A DNA stretch of 64,000 nt from Pseudomonas sp. RIT-PI-r (GTDB lineage: Bacteria > Pseudomonadota > Gammaproteobacteria > Pseudomonadales > Pseudomonadaceae). Within the stretch, counting starts at the first letter, position 1, and each line of letters starts with the position of its first letter. The translations under genes were made by a program, and so were the position numbers. A model generated the notes under the pieces. It did not search any database, had not been told where the DNA came from, and worked only from the letters and a program-made list of their open reading frames with translations. Of this stretch, positions 49,871 through 58,984 are shown one piece after another. The DNA lies in contig NZ_LIGE01000025.1 of the NCBI RefSeq assembly GCF_001297015.1, forward strand, positions 124,001 through 188,000. The letters run 5' to 3'.

Positions 49871-50922
49871 TTGAAGGCAAGCAGCGCTGGAATTTCGAAG
49901 GACGACTGATACCCCTGCGGATTGCACGACTGCCAGCGCCAGGCATCGACAATCATCTGTGGCAGGTCGCGTTGCGCGGTCCAGCCCAGCTCGCGTCCTG
50001 CCTTGGCCGGGTCGGCCCAGCACTTGGCAATGTCACCTTCGCGGCGCGGTGCAAAGCGGTACGGAATGCTGATGCCGGTGATGTCCTCGAAACTGTGGAT
50101 GATCTGCAGCACGCTGTAGCCGACCCCCGTGCCGAGGTTCCAGAAATGGATGCCGTGGCTGTGCTGCAACACCAGCAGGGCCTTGAGGTGGCCAATGGCA
50201 AGGTCGACCACGTGGATGTAGTCGCGCACGCAGGTGCCGTCGACGGTAGGATAGTCGCTGCCGTACACCGTGAGTTCCGGTATCCGGCCAATGGCGACCT
50301 GGGTCAGGCACGGCAGCAGGTTGTTGGGGCGGCCTCGCGGGTCTTCACCGATCATCCCGCTTTCGTGGGCGCCAATCGGATTGAAGTAGCGCAACAGGCC
50401 AATGCTCCAGCGCGGATCGGACTCGCACAAATCCGTCAGCAACTCTTCGATCATCAGCTTGGTGCGGCCATAGGGATTGACCGGTTTACCGGTGCCGAAG
50501 TCTTCGGCAATCGGCGTACGGGTCGGCTCGCCGTACACCGTGGCCGATGAGCTGAACACCAGGCGGAAGACGTTGTTGCGCGCCATGGCCCGGCACAGGT
50601 CAAGCGTACCGGCGACGTTGTTGGCGTAGTAGTCGAGCGGTTTGCGCACGCTTTCGGCGACGGATTTGAGGCTGGCAAAATGCACCACGGCATCGATGTC
50701 GTAACGCTGGAAGATGTCGTCCAGCAGATCGGAATCACGGATGTCGCCCTTGATGAAATCGACCCGGGTCAGGGTCAGTTGCTCAAGGCGCGCGATGCAC
50801 TCCTGACAGCTGTTGCACAGGTTATCGAGCACCAGCACCCGGTGCCCGGCATTGATGAGCGCCAAAGCGGTGTGCGAGCCGATGTAACCGGCCCCGCCAG
50901 TAATCAACGTGGTTTTGCGCAT
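49867..50922 (-). CDS. galE: UDP-glucose 4-epimerase
   Basis: A 351-residue extended short-chain dehydrogenase. The NAD motif TLITGGAGYIGSHTALALI is at the N-terminus; DNLCNS, the catalytic serine in SSSATVYGEP and the YxxxK pair in NPYGRTKLMIEELL follow; FGTDYPT-like VYGSDYPTVDGTCVRDYIHV is the standard GalE segment. It interconverts UDP-glucose and UDP-galactose (possibly the N-acetyl forms) and so supplies galactose-type precursors to the polysaccharide assembled by the neighbouring genes. ATG 50922 is the clear start. It is co-directional with, and overlaps, the GH16 gene. Confidence 0.9.
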   Translation of the reverse strand: MRKTTLITGGAGYIGSHTALALINAGHRVLVLDNLCNSCQECIARLEQLTLTRVDFIKGDIRDSDLLDDIFQRYDIDAVVHFASLKSVAESVRKPLDYYANNVAGTLDLCRAMARNNVFRLVFSSSATVYGEPTRTPIAEDFGTGKPVNPYGRTKLMIEELLTDLCESDPRWSIGLLRYFNPIGAHESGMIGEDPRGRPNNLLPCLTQVAIGRIPELTVYGSDYPTVDGTCVRDYIHVVDLAIGHLKALLVLQHSHGIHFWNLGTGVGYSVLQIIHSFEDITGISIPYRFAPRREGDIAKCWADPAKAGRELGWTAQRDLPQMIVDAWRWQSCNPQGYQSSFEIPALLAFK

Positions 50923-50951
50923 GGTGAGGTCTTCCTGTCTCAGGGACTGAA

Positions 50952-52370
50952 TCAGCGGGCGGTGAAAACCGATTTGAATTCCTGCGGCCAGTGCGGGTGG
51001 ATGAGGCTATACGCCACGGCGTAGCTCAACGCGCCCAGCGCGATGTTGCCGATCAGGTGCAGGTAGCCTTGAAAGCCCAGTTGCGGTGACACCAGCAGCA
51101 CGGTCGCGGCCATGACCAGCGCGGCAATCACGCTGCGGTAATTGGCCTCGACAAACCGTCGCCAGCTGTAACCGATGGCCAGGTTCAGGCCGCGGATCTG
51201 CAGCGGCGTGATCAGCAGCATGCGCGTGAGCAGAGCGGCAGCTGCGGCCATGCCGCCATAAACGTTGCCGAGGCTGTAAACCAGCGCCAGTGCGAGGACG
51301 GTCGTCAGCACTTCCGCCTTGATCGTCAGGTGGCTGCGATTGACCGCCACCAGTGCGGTGGTGGCGTACATCGCGGTGTTGCCGATGGCCGCCGTGCAGG
51401 CCAGCACTTGCAACAGAGGAATGGCGTCAGCCCACTTGGCGCCGAAGATCAACAGGATGAGTTCGTTGGCCGTGAGCGCTAGGCCAATGAACAGCGGCGT
51501 CAACACAAAGCCGCTGACCGCGGTCGAGTCGCCAATGATCCCGAGCAGGCGCTTGGGTTCCGCACTGCGCCGGGCGAACGCCGGCAGCGCATAACTCAGC
51601 AGGCCGTTATAAATCGCCGTGCGCGGCAGCTCGATGATGCGCATCGCCATGTTGAACATGCCGACTGCGTTCGCCCCGGCCGTCATCCCCAGCACCACGG
51701 TGACGCCGCGCTGCAAGGTTTGTGAACTCAGCGAATTGATTGCAACCGGTGCACCGGCCTTCAACAGTTCGCGCAAGACCGTCCGGTCGATGGCAAACGC
51801 GATGCGTCGCCGGTCTGCACCCATCAGGACAATGATCGACACCCATTCCATGATCAGCGCCTGGGCAATCACCGCCCACGCACCCCCTCCGCACAGCGCC
51901 ACCGCTATGCCGCCGACGCCGCCCGCGACTTTGCCCAGTAACGTGCGCGACGCGAGCATCTTGAAGTTGCCGCTACGGCGCATTTGCGCCACATAGACCC
52001 GCGCCATCATGGTCAACAGGATTTTCACCGAGGCCACCGCCGTCAGCCATTGCAGCAGCGGGTCGGACGTGTACAGGAATGCCGCGAGCGAGATGATGAC
52101 AATCGACACCAGGCTGACGAGCACCCCGGCCCAGAAAGCCGTGCAGATGTGTTTGTCTTCCAGCCGTTCAAGGCGTACCAGCGGATCTTCCAGCACCGAT
52201 GAGTACACCAGGCCAATCAATTCGACGATGGCGATGATGATCGTGCCCACACCCAGCTCGGCCGGCGACAGCAGCTTCGCGTAGACGACAAAGGTGATCA
52301 TCGACAGCAGGATCAGGCCGAATTTCTCGGTGAAGATCCAGCTCAATGTCACCAGACGGTGATTGGCCAT
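50952..52370 (-). CDS. Polysaccharide repeat-unit flippase (Wzx / MATE-like, polysaccharide transporter family)
   Basis: A 472-residue protein with about twelve hydrophobic helices, the layout of the polysaccharide transporter (PST) family. The N-terminus KFGLILLSMITFVVYAKLLSP and the segment ELIGLVYSSVLEDPLVRLERLEDK with a central QTLQRGVTVVLGMTAGANAVGMFNMA (in parts) are typical. It should flip the undecaprenyl-diphosphate-linked repeat unit to the periplasmic face. ATG 52370 is the most plausible start, just inside the preceding glycosyltransferase stop, so translation is coupled. It belongs to the operon running from the right edge to 47231. Confidence 0.85.
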   Translation of the reverse strand: MANHRLVTLSWIFTEKFGLILLSMITFVVYAKLLSPAELGVGTIIIAIVELIGLVYSSVLEDPLVRLERLEDKHICTAFWAGVLVSLVSIVIISLAAFLYTSDPLLQWLTAVASVKILLTMMARVYVAQMRRSGNFKMLASRTLLGKVAGGVGGIAVALCGGGAWAVIAQALIMEWVSIIVLMGADRRRIAFAIDRTVLRELLKAGAPVAINSLSSQTLQRGVTVVLGMTAGANAVGMFNMAMRIIELPRTAIYNGLLSYALPAFARRSAEPKRLLGIIGDSTAVSGFVLTPLFIGLALTANELILLIFGAKWADAIPLLQVLACTAAIGNTAMYATTALVAVNRSHLTIKAEVLTTVLALALVYSLGNVYGGMAAAAALLTRMLLITPLQIRGLNLAIGYSWRRFVEANYRSVIAALVMAATVLLVSPQLGFQGYLHLIGNIALGALSYAVAYSLIHPHWPQEFKSVFTAR

Positions 52371-52383
52371 GGCGGTTACCGAT

Positions 52384-53337
52384 TCAATGAGCTGGAGTTG
52401 ACGCCGTTGCCTTGCGCCACGTTCTGGCGCGGGCATAGAGATAGCGCAAGGTCGGTTTACCATTGGCGAAGATCAGCGCTTGCCAGGAACACTCGAGCAT
52501 TCGCCGGTACACACCGAGCACTTGGTCATGCTCGCCGCGCCGGGAAAACGCTTCGAGAAAATCGGTGTGGTTGCTCAGGACGAAATTGATCCGTTGCTGC
52601 TGGCTGAGCATCTCGCCGTAGCGGGCGAGGTACACCTCAATAAAATGGATCTTGTTCTGGTAGTACTTCTTCGGTTGCGCGGTCATGTTGCCGCCGTTGA
52701 CCGTGCGCTCCAGCAGTACTTGCGGCACTGTGTGGACCTCCCAGTGTTCGGCGATCCGCGTCCACATGTAGCGGTCTTCGGAGTAACGCAGGCTCGCATC
52801 GAAGCCACCGAGTTGCATGATCACTTCGCGCCTGACCAGCGCAGTGGAAACGCCATTGACGACGTTGGCGTGGATGAAGTCGTAGAAGTGCCTGCCGCTT
52901 TTGCGCCGGTTGTCCAGTTGCCGCCGGCCGTCGCTGTAATTGACCTGCGCATAGCAGTCGATCAACCCCACCGGCCGGCCCTGACGACTGAGTTCGTCAT
53001 ACAGGGCCAGTTGCAGTTCGAGCTTTTGCGGGTGCCACTGGTCATCGGCATCGAGCATCGCCACAAACGTCTCTTGCGAGTGCCGCATGCCGTGATTACG
53101 CGCGCTGGCCTGGCCTTCGTTGGCTTGCTGCAGCAGCGTCAGGCGAAACGGCGCGACGAAATCTCTGACCCGTTGTGGGCCGTCATCGGTGGAGCCATCG
53201 TCAATGACGATGACGTGATCCGGCAGGCGGGTTTGCCCGACCAGCGACGCCAATGTCTGCTCGATGCTGTCGGCGCCGTTGTACATCGGGATGACGACGC
53301 ACACTGAATCCACGGAAGGGAAGGCTTGATTGGGCAC
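52384..53337 (-). CDS. Glycosyltransferase family 2
   Basis: A 317-residue GT-A glycosyltransferase. The nucleotide-sugar site is near the N-terminus: CVVIPMYNGADSIEQTL, HVIVIDDGSTDDG, NEGQASARNHGMRHS and the metal-binding MLDADDQWHPQKL. The rest contains the acceptor-side segment RYSEDRYMWTRIAEHWE, with the ED motif of inverting enzymes. It should add one sugar to the lipid-linked repeat unit; the donor is unknown. The start is a GTG at 53337 with AAGGAG eight bases upstream; no ATG precedes the conserved region. It stands between the ligase/polymerase and flippase genes. Confidence 0.85.
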   Translation of the reverse strand: MPNQAFPSVDSVCVVIPMYNGADSIEQTLASLVGQTRLPDHVIVIDDGSTDDGPQRVRDFVAPFRLTLLQQANEGQASARNHGMRHSQETFVAMLDADDQWHPQKLELQLALYDELSRQGRPVGLIDCYAQVNYSDGRRQLDNRRKSGRHFYDFIHANVVNGVSTALVRREVIMQLGGFDASLRYSEDRYMWTRIAEHWEVHTVPQVLLERTVNGGNMTAQPKKYYQNKIHFIEVYLARYGEMLSQQQRINFVLSNHTDFLEAFSRRGEHDQVLGVYRRMLECSWQALIFANGKPTLRYLYARARTWRKATASTPAH

Positions 53338-53354
53338 GGGTGATTCTCCTTGGG

Positions 53355-54668
53355 TTACGCGTTGGCTGAATCGCGCGGCACTGCTCTGCCAGACACACGC
53401 TGACGCTGCGCTGCCGGAGAGGTTGCGGGGTAGGCCGCGAGGTGATGGCGGAAAGACAGGGCCAGGGTGCAGAACACCAGAAACTCGGCGGAGCGATAGT
53501 TGGGGATTACGTACGCCACATAATTGGTGACGGCGAACAAGCCGATGATCACCAGCGCACTGGCGCGAAACTGCGCCGTCTGGTTGGCGGTCACGGCGCG
53601 GTATTGCTTGAGCAGTGCTTCGCCGAACATCAGGGCCAGCGCGCTCAGTTGGATGATTCCGCCGTTGAGCAGGGTTTCGACGTAGCCGCTGTGGGCGTTA
53701 CCGATATAACCCCAGCGGGTAATGAAGCCATCGGCATCGGGGCTGGACCAGAAGGCGCCGAAGCCGTAACCCTTGAGGAACTGCCCGTCGATAAACGGCG
53801 CGAGCAGTTCCCAGATCAAGGTGCGGTCGGTCAGTGACGGGTCACGACCGGCCATTTCCAGCAGCACCGCGAAGTTGCTGTAGAGGAACAGGCACACCAG
53901 TAGATAGAGGAGGGTGCAGCCGAGGAACATCAGCGGCGAATGGTTGATGCGCAAACGGATCAAGGTCAGGAAGTACCAGTAGCTGATCGCGCCAGAAACA
54001 ATCAGCGCCACCCCGGTCGCCGACTGCGCGAGCAGGATCGCCACCAGCGAGAAGAACGCACAGAACAGTGCCCAGTGATTGCGTCGGCGAATCATCGGTA
54101 GCAACAACAGAATAGCGATCGCGTTGAGCCGCGCACCGGCATTCTTTTCGGCAAAAATCCCCTTGAAGGCGCCGTCGCGAATCCCACCGGACAGGAACGC
54201 GACGTCAGGCATGACCACCGCCAGGATCAAGCCGATCAATGCAGCCACGCCGATGGCGCAGCCGAGCATGAAGGTGATTTTTTCCAGCGAATAGTTGTAG
54301 GCAATGAAACCGGCGAAAAACACCATGCTGAGCATCGCGATAAAGCGCTTGAAACTCAGCATCGGGTCGTGGGACCAGCCGATCGAGGCGATGACAGAAA
54401 ACATGAACAGCAACAAAAAGAAGTTGCTGCGATAAAAGGTCTTGCTGAGGAACACCTTGTTGCGGATGAAGAAGAATAACGGCACCAACAGCGTGATCAG
54501 CCCGCAGATCTGATTGGCCACGTTGCCTTCGAGGTCTTTATTGATATCACCGAAGCTGGCGGCTCCACCCAGACCAAGGACAAAGGTAATCACCTGGATG
54601 TAGAACAGCACGCCGAACAAGGTGAAGCCGTCGCGTAATGTCGAATACCTGATCGCCAGTGTGCTCAT
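53355..54668 (-). CDS. O-antigen ligase/polymerase-family membrane protein (Wzy-like)
   Basis: A 437-residue protein with about ten to twelve membrane helices and a large loop near residues 290-340 containing MAGRDPSLTDRTLIWELLAPFIDGQFLKGYGFGAF (in parts GRDPSLTDRT and YGFGAF), followed by GNAHSGYVETLLNGG. The GR-x-x-LTDRTLIW and H-x-G-Y-x-E motifs are those of the O-antigen ligase/Wzy family. In an operon with a Wzx-like flippase it is most likely the polymerase that joins repeat units in the periplasm. ATG 54668 overlaps the preceding gene's stop (ATGA). The C-terminus is Arg/Ala-rich and soluble. Confidence 0.85.
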   Translation of the reverse strand: MSTLAIRYSTLRDGFTLFGVLFYIQVITFVLGLGGAASFGDINKDLEGNVANQICGLITLLVPLFFFIRNKVFLSKTFYRSNFFLLLFMFSVIASIGWSHDPMLSFKRFIAMLSMVFFAGFIAYNYSLEKITFMLGCAIGVAALIGLILAVVMPDVAFLSGGIRDGAFKGIFAEKNAGARLNAIAILLLLPMIRRRNHWALFCAFFSLVAILLAQSATGVALIVSGAISYWYFLTLIRLRINHSPLMFLGCTLLYLLVCLFLYSNFAVLLEMAGRDPSLTDRTLIWELLAPFIDGQFLKGYGFGAFWSSPDADGFITRWGYIGNAHSGYVETLLNGGIIQLSALALMFGEALLKQYRAVTANQTAQFRASALVIIGLFAVTNYVAYVIPNYRSAEFLVFCTLALSFRHHLAAYPATSPAAQRQRVSGRAVPRDSANA

Positions 54669-55777
54669 GATGACGGGCTCCCGATCAACGCTTTGAGGTA
54701 GGTCTGCACCGCGCTGGCATTGATGAACCGGGCGGCGGCCTCCAGGCGCAAGTGACGCTGAAAGTTGCGCGGTGTGGCCAGTTGCAGGGTGATCGCCTGC
54801 GCCAGGGCGACTGAATCGTCGACGTTGACCAGCGGCGCGACCAGACCGCCGACGAGGATGTCTTGCGGGCCATGGGGGCAACGGGTTGCCACCACCGGGG
54901 TGCCCGTGGATAACGCCTCTACCAATGCGTTGGGACTGCCTTCGAAGCGCGACGACAGCACGAAGCAATCAGCGGCGGCGACCTCTGCCAACGGGGCATT
55001 GGCATAGCCCGGCAGATCGAAGCGCTCCGCCACGCCCAGTGCGCGCGCTTGCTCCAGCAGATTGGGCCGGAGTGCACCCTCGCCAAAAATGATCAGGCGG
55101 GCGCGGCTGTCCGGCAATGCAGCGAACGCGGTGATCAAGGTGTCGAAGCCTTTTTGCGGCGCCAGGCGACCCACGGCGACAATCACCGGGCCGGACTTAT
55201 CCAGCAGCCAGCTGTGGCTGGGCAGGCCCGGTGTTCTCTCGCGAAAGTCGTTGTCGAGCACCGGGTTATCGGCAATGGTCACGTCTTGGCGGCGGGCCAT
55301 GGTGGTGTCGACCAGATCCTGGGCAACACCCCGCGAGACACAGATCACCGGGTTGGGAATCAGCCGATACAGCAGCGGCGCCAGCAGGTACGCGACGCGC
55401 ACCATGAAGTCGGGGTTGACGTGCTTGTCATGGGAAAAGGCATTGCGCTCGCTGACGTGCAGGCGTGCCAGCGTGCCGGACAACGCCGCCGCCGCAATCG
55501 CCACCACGTTGACGTGGGTGAGGGCTGCCAGTTGTGCGTCAAAGCGATTAGCCCGCAGAAAACGCGTAAGAGCCGGCACTGCACGGACGCTGCGCGGACT
55601 ATTCAACTCAACCTTCTTCACGCGCGGGTCGAGGTGCGCGGCGTGAATGCCGCCGCCGGTGAGCATCAGCAAGGTCACGTCATTGCCCGCGTCCACCAGC
55701 GCTCCGGCCAGGCGCGCCATCATTTTTTCAGCCCCGCCGGCGCTGAGGTCATGCAGGATAATCAGCAGCTTTTTCAT
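54665..55777 (-). CDS. Glycosyltransferase family 4 (first of two)
   Basis: A 370-residue GT-B glycosyltransferase. The N-terminal GT4 segment LLIILHDLSAGGAEKMMARLAGAL contacts the acceptor; the donor half has GPVIVAVGRLAPQKGFDTLI and the E-x7-E motif in SSRFEGSPNALVEALSTGTPVVA. It transfers one sugar, with retention, during assembly of the repeat unit. ATG 55777 was chosen over 55786 because it overlaps the upstream stop as ATGA, a pattern repeated between three successive genes here, and has GGA five bases ahead. Confidence 0.85.
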   Translation of the reverse strand: MKKLLIILHDLSAGGAEKMMARLAGALVDAGNDVTLLMLTGGGIHAAHLDPRVKKVELNSPRSVRAVPALTRFLRANRFDAQLAALTHVNVVAIAAAALSGTLARLHVSERNAFSHDKHVNPDFMVRVAYLLAPLLYRLIPNPVICVSRGVAQDLVDTTMARRQDVTIADNPVLDNDFRERTPGLPSHSWLLDKSGPVIVAVGRLAPQKGFDTLITAFAALPDSRARLIIFGEGALRPNLLEQARALGVAERFDLPGYANAPLAEVAAADCFVLSSRFEGSPNALVEALSTGTPVVATRCPHGPQDILVGGLVAPLVNVDDSVALAQAITLQLATPRNFQRHLRLEAAARFINASAVQTYLKALIGSPSS

Positions 55778-56859
55778 TGATTCCATACCTGGTAATACGC
55801 CTGCGCCGCGTACTGGCTGGTGTACTGACGCAGGGTGTCGGTGAGTCTGGTTTCGCTGAAGGTGACGTCATCGCGTGGGGTCAGGCTGCGCAGCATGCCG
55901 GCGGCCAGCGCCGGTACGTCGTTGACCCTCACCAGTTGGCCAAGTCGGCCGTTGTCGAGCAGTTCTCTGGGGCCGGTCTCGCAATCGCTGGCCAGCACCG
56001 GCGTGCCCAGTGCCAGCGCCTCGATCAACACCGTCGGCATGCCTTCTTGCACGGAACTCAAAATGAACAGTTGCGCGTGCCGGAGCAGCGGATAGGGATT
56101 GCTCAGGAACCCGGTGAAATGCACTCGGGGAGCAATGCCCAGACGACGGGCTTGAGCGGTCAGCGCCTCGCGCAAAGGCCCATCGCCGACGATCACCAGA
56201 TCCGGCAGCGCTGCACTGCGCAGTGCCAGTGCGTAAGCCTCGAGCAACAGCTGAAAACCTTTCGGTTCGACCAAGCGGCCCAGACCCAACCAGTAAGCGC
56301 CGGGCAATCCGCCGGGTAGCGGCGCCTGCGAGGCTTGAAACAGCTGATCGGTGACCACCGCATTGGGGCAATACCGGATGCGCTGCTGACCCCAGGGCAG
56401 CAGCTCGATAAGCGTCTGACGCAAGGCATTGGAAACGGTGACGACCTTGCCACTGCCACACAGGTACAAGCTGTAGAGCACGCGCAGGCTGGCGGGACCG
56501 GTGTTCTGTTCACTGCAATCAAGGGTCGCGTGGCGGCAATAGATGACTTTGCAGACATGGCCCAAGGTGGCGAACCAAGTGCAGAGGTTGGCCTGCTCCT
56601 TGGCGGCAATCAGGTGGGTGACGCCTTCGCGCTGTATGAGCCGGCGCAACAAAACGATGGACTTGAGCAAACCGACGAGACCGCTGCCGCCGCCGTTGAA
56701 GCGTTGCACGCCCGGCGTGTCGGCCACGTCTGCGTTGATAACGAAAAAACTCACCCGGCGGCCGTCCTTGAGAAACTGCTCGGACAAGCGTTGCTGAACA
56801 CGCTCGACGCCACCGCCCAGCTTGAAATCCTTGAGGATAAAGAGGATGTGCATGGTCAT
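55774..56859 (-). CDS. Glycosyltransferase family 4 (second)
   Basis: A 361-residue GT-B protein related to but distinct from the adjacent GT4. Features: ILFILKDFKLGGGVERVQQRLSEQFL at the N-terminus (in parts), GLGRLVEPKGFQLLLEAYALA, and the E-x7-E motif in SSVQEGMPTVLIEALALGTPVLA, followed by SDCETGPRELL. It adds a further sugar of the repeat unit. ATG 56859 overlaps the stop of the preceding WecG/TagA-type gene (ATGA), so it is translationally coupled. Confidence 0.85.
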   Translation of the reverse strand: MTMHILFILKDFKLGGGVERVQQRLSEQFLKDGRRVSFFVINADVADTPGVQRFNGGGSGLVGLLKSIVLLRRLIQREGVTHLIAAKEQANLCTWFATLGHVCKVIYCRHATLDCSEQNTGPASLRVLYSLYLCGSGKVVTVSNALRQTLIELLPWGQQRIRYCPNAVVTDQLFQASQAPLPGGLPGAYWLGLGRLVEPKGFQLLLEAYALALRSAALPDLVIVGDGPLREALTAQARRLGIAPRVHFTGFLSNPYPLLRHAQLFILSSVQEGMPTVLIEALALGTPVLASDCETGPRELLDNGRLGQLVRVNDVPALAAGMLRSLTPRDDVTFSETRLTDTLRQYTSQYAAQAYYQVWNQ

Positions 56860-57560
56860 TCCCCCACACTGATGGCGACTTTGTGCCGGGCGAGCATCGT
56901 CAGCAGGTGCAAGAAGTTGCTGGGGTAATCGACGAGGTAGCGTTTGATCGTATGCGGCTCGCGGTACATTCGATAAAACGCGCGCAGGTGCAGGCGATTG
57001 ATCAGCGCCGGGTAGTATTGCCGCGTGGTCAAGGCTTCCTGACGGATGAAACCGCCACAGGTGAAGGCAACGCCGCGAAAGCCTGCGCGCAGGGCGTCCT
57101 GTTCGAACTGTTCTTGCAGTCCGGCGCCGAGGCCTACAATGAGGATGTCGGCGGCGCTGCGACAGATGTCCGCTTGAATGTCTTCGGCCTCGGCAGCGTC
57201 GAAATAGCCGTTGTGATAACCGGCGATGGTCAACTGCGGATAAAGCGCCCCGATCTTGACGATGAACAGCTCCAGTTCGGCCTGCCGGGCACCGACGAAG
57301 TACACGCGCTTGCCCAGTTGCTCGGCACTGCCGAGGACAAGATCAGCGATCGAGGTGAAGTCAAAGCTGACCCGGCCAATCGTCCTGCCGGTGACGCGCG
57401 ACATGAAGGTCGACATCAGCATGCCGTCGCAGAAATAGGCGACGCTGCTTGGGGTCTGCGCGAAAACGCTGCCGATGGAGGCAAAGTTGATAAAGGAATA
57501 GGCCTGGTTGGCCTCCAGTAATTTCGCCGAGTAATGCCCGACCAATTCCAGCTTCAGCAT
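56856..57560 (-). CDS. WecG/TagA/CpsF-family glycosyltransferase
   Basis: A 234-residue GT26-family protein. Characteristic strings are INFASIGSVFAQ and VAYFCDGMLM near residues 23-48, the GKRVYFVGARQAELELF segment, the GYHNGYFDA turn, IVGLGAGLQEQFEQDA and FTCGGFIRQEAL. WecG/TagA enzymes add ManNAc(A) to lipid-linked intermediates, while CpsF-like members add other sugars, so the donor is uncertain. The start ATG 57560 has AAGGAG eight bases upstream. It sits between ugd and the two GT4 genes. Confidence 0.83.
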   Translation of the reverse strand: MLKLELVGHYSAKLLEANQAYSFINFASIGSVFAQTPSSVAYFCDGMLMSTFMSRVTGRTIGRVSFDFTSIADLVLGSAEQLGKRVYFVGARQAELELFIVKIGALYPQLTIAGYHNGYFDAAEAEDIQADICRSAADILIVGLGAGLQEQFEQDALRAGFRGVAFTCGGFIRQEALTTRQYYPALINRLHLRAFYRMYREPHTIKRYLVDYPSNFLHLLTMLARHKVAISVGE

Positions 57561-57572
57561 GGCGCGGCTCCT

Positions 57573-58913
57573 TCAAATGACTGAAGGGGTTGGCCGCCCC
57601 ACGGAGATGTAGGTGAAGCCGCGTTTGCTCAAACGCTGCGGATCGAACAGATTGCGCCCGTCGAAAATCAACGGTTGTTTGAGCTGCTGGCTGAGCAGAT
57701 CAAAGTCCGGCGCGCGGAACGCTTGCCACTCGGTGACGATGATCAACGCGTCGGCATTTTTCAGCGCCGCTTCCTTGGTGCCCGCCAGCGTCAGGTCATC
57801 GCGCGCGCCATACAGGCGCTGGGCCTCTTCCATGGCTTTGGGATCAAACGCCTGAACGCTGGCGCCGGCGTGCCACAGAGCCTCCATCAATACGCGGCTG
57901 GGCGCTTCGCGCATGTCGTCGGTGTTCGGTTTGAAACTGAGCCCCCACAGGGCAAACGTCTTGCCGCGCAGGTGGCCGTCGAAGTGATTGAAAATCTTGC
58001 TGTAAAGACTGGTCTTCTGGTCCTGGTTGCGTGCCTCTACAGCCTTGAGCAGCCGGGCGTCGATATCGACACCGGTCGCGGCATGGATCAGCGCTTTGAC
58101 GTCTTTGGGAAAGCACGAGCCGCCGTAGCCCACGCCGGGGTAGATAAACTGGTAACCGATGCGCGGGTCGGCGCCGATGCCGTGGCGGACTTTTTCGATG
58201 TCGGCACCGAGTTTTTCCGCGAGGCAGGCCATCTCGTTCATGAAGCTGATCTTGGTCGCCAGCATGCAATTGGCGGCGTACTTGCTCAGCTCAGCGCTGC
58301 GAAGATCCATGACAATGATTTTGTCGCGGCTGCGATTGAACGGTTCATACAGCTCGCGCATCACCGCTTCTGCATGCGCGCTGTCGGTGCCGATGATGAT
58401 CCGGTCCGGGCGCATGCAGTCTTCGACCGCGCAGCCTTCCTTGAGAAATTCCGGGTTCGACACCACATCGAACGTCAGGTGATTGCGATCGCTGTCGGCC
58501 AGCACCTGCTCGATACACGCACGTACCTGATCGCCAGTGCCGACCGGCACCGTGGATTTGTCGACGATGATTTGATGCCGATCCATGTTCAGCGCGATGG
58601 TCTGCGCCACGCTCAACACGTATTGCAGATCGGCCGAACCGTCTTCGTCGGGGGGTGTGCCGACGGCGATCAACAGCACATCACCATGCTGAACGGCCTC
58701 GGCCAGGTCGGTACCGAAGCGCAGACGGCCACTTTGATAATTGTCGCGCACAAGGCTTTTCAGGCCCGGCTCGTAGATCGGCAGCGTGCCTTGTTGCAGC
58801 GCCTCGACCCGGGCCGTGTCGACATCGACGCAGAGCACGTTGTGCCCGACCTCGGCCAGTGCGGCGCCCTGGACCAGGCCCACGTAACCAATACCGAATA
58901 CGCTCACATTCAT
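57573..58913 (-). CDS. ugd: UDP-glucose 6-dehydrogenase
   Basis: A 446-residue nucleotide-sugar dehydrogenase. The NAD motif VFGIGYVGLVQGAALAEVGH opens the protein, followed by VGTPPDEDGSADL and STVPVGTGDQV; the catalytic cysteine is in VGYGGSCFPKDVKAL (Cys267), and FKPNTDDMREAPS is the C-terminal domain hallmark. It makes UDP-glucuronate with two NAD, so the exopolysaccharide probably carries uronic acid. ATG 58913 has GAGG seven bases upstream; a TTG two codons earlier would fit less well. Other members of the family act on UDP-N-acetyl sugars, but the signature fits the UDP-glucose enzyme. Confidence 0.9.
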   Translation of the reverse strand: MNVSVFGIGYVGLVQGAALAEVGHNVLCVDVDTARVEALQQGTLPIYEPGLKSLVRDNYQSGRLRFGTDLAEAVQHGDVLLIAVGTPPDEDGSADLQYVLSVAQTIALNMDRHQIIVDKSTVPVGTGDQVRACIEQVLADSDRNHLTFDVVSNPEFLKEGCAVEDCMRPDRIIIGTDSAHAEAVMRELYEPFNRSRDKIIVMDLRSAELSKYAANCMLATKISFMNEMACLAEKLGADIEKVRHGIGADPRIGYQFIYPGVGYGGSCFPKDVKALIHAATGVDIDARLLKAVEARNQDQKTSLYSKIFNHFDGHLRGKTFALWGLSFKPNTDDMREAPSRVLMEALWHAGASVQAFDPKAMEEAQRLYGARDDLTLAGTKEAALKNADALIIVTEWQAFRAPDFDLLSQQLKQPLIFDGRNLFDPQRLSKRGFTYISVGRPTPSVI

Positions 58914-58984
58914 GGTCAAACCTCAGATCGTGGTGAAGGTTGTCAACGCAGGGGCAGGGCGGGGATCAAGCGGTCGGGCAGGGG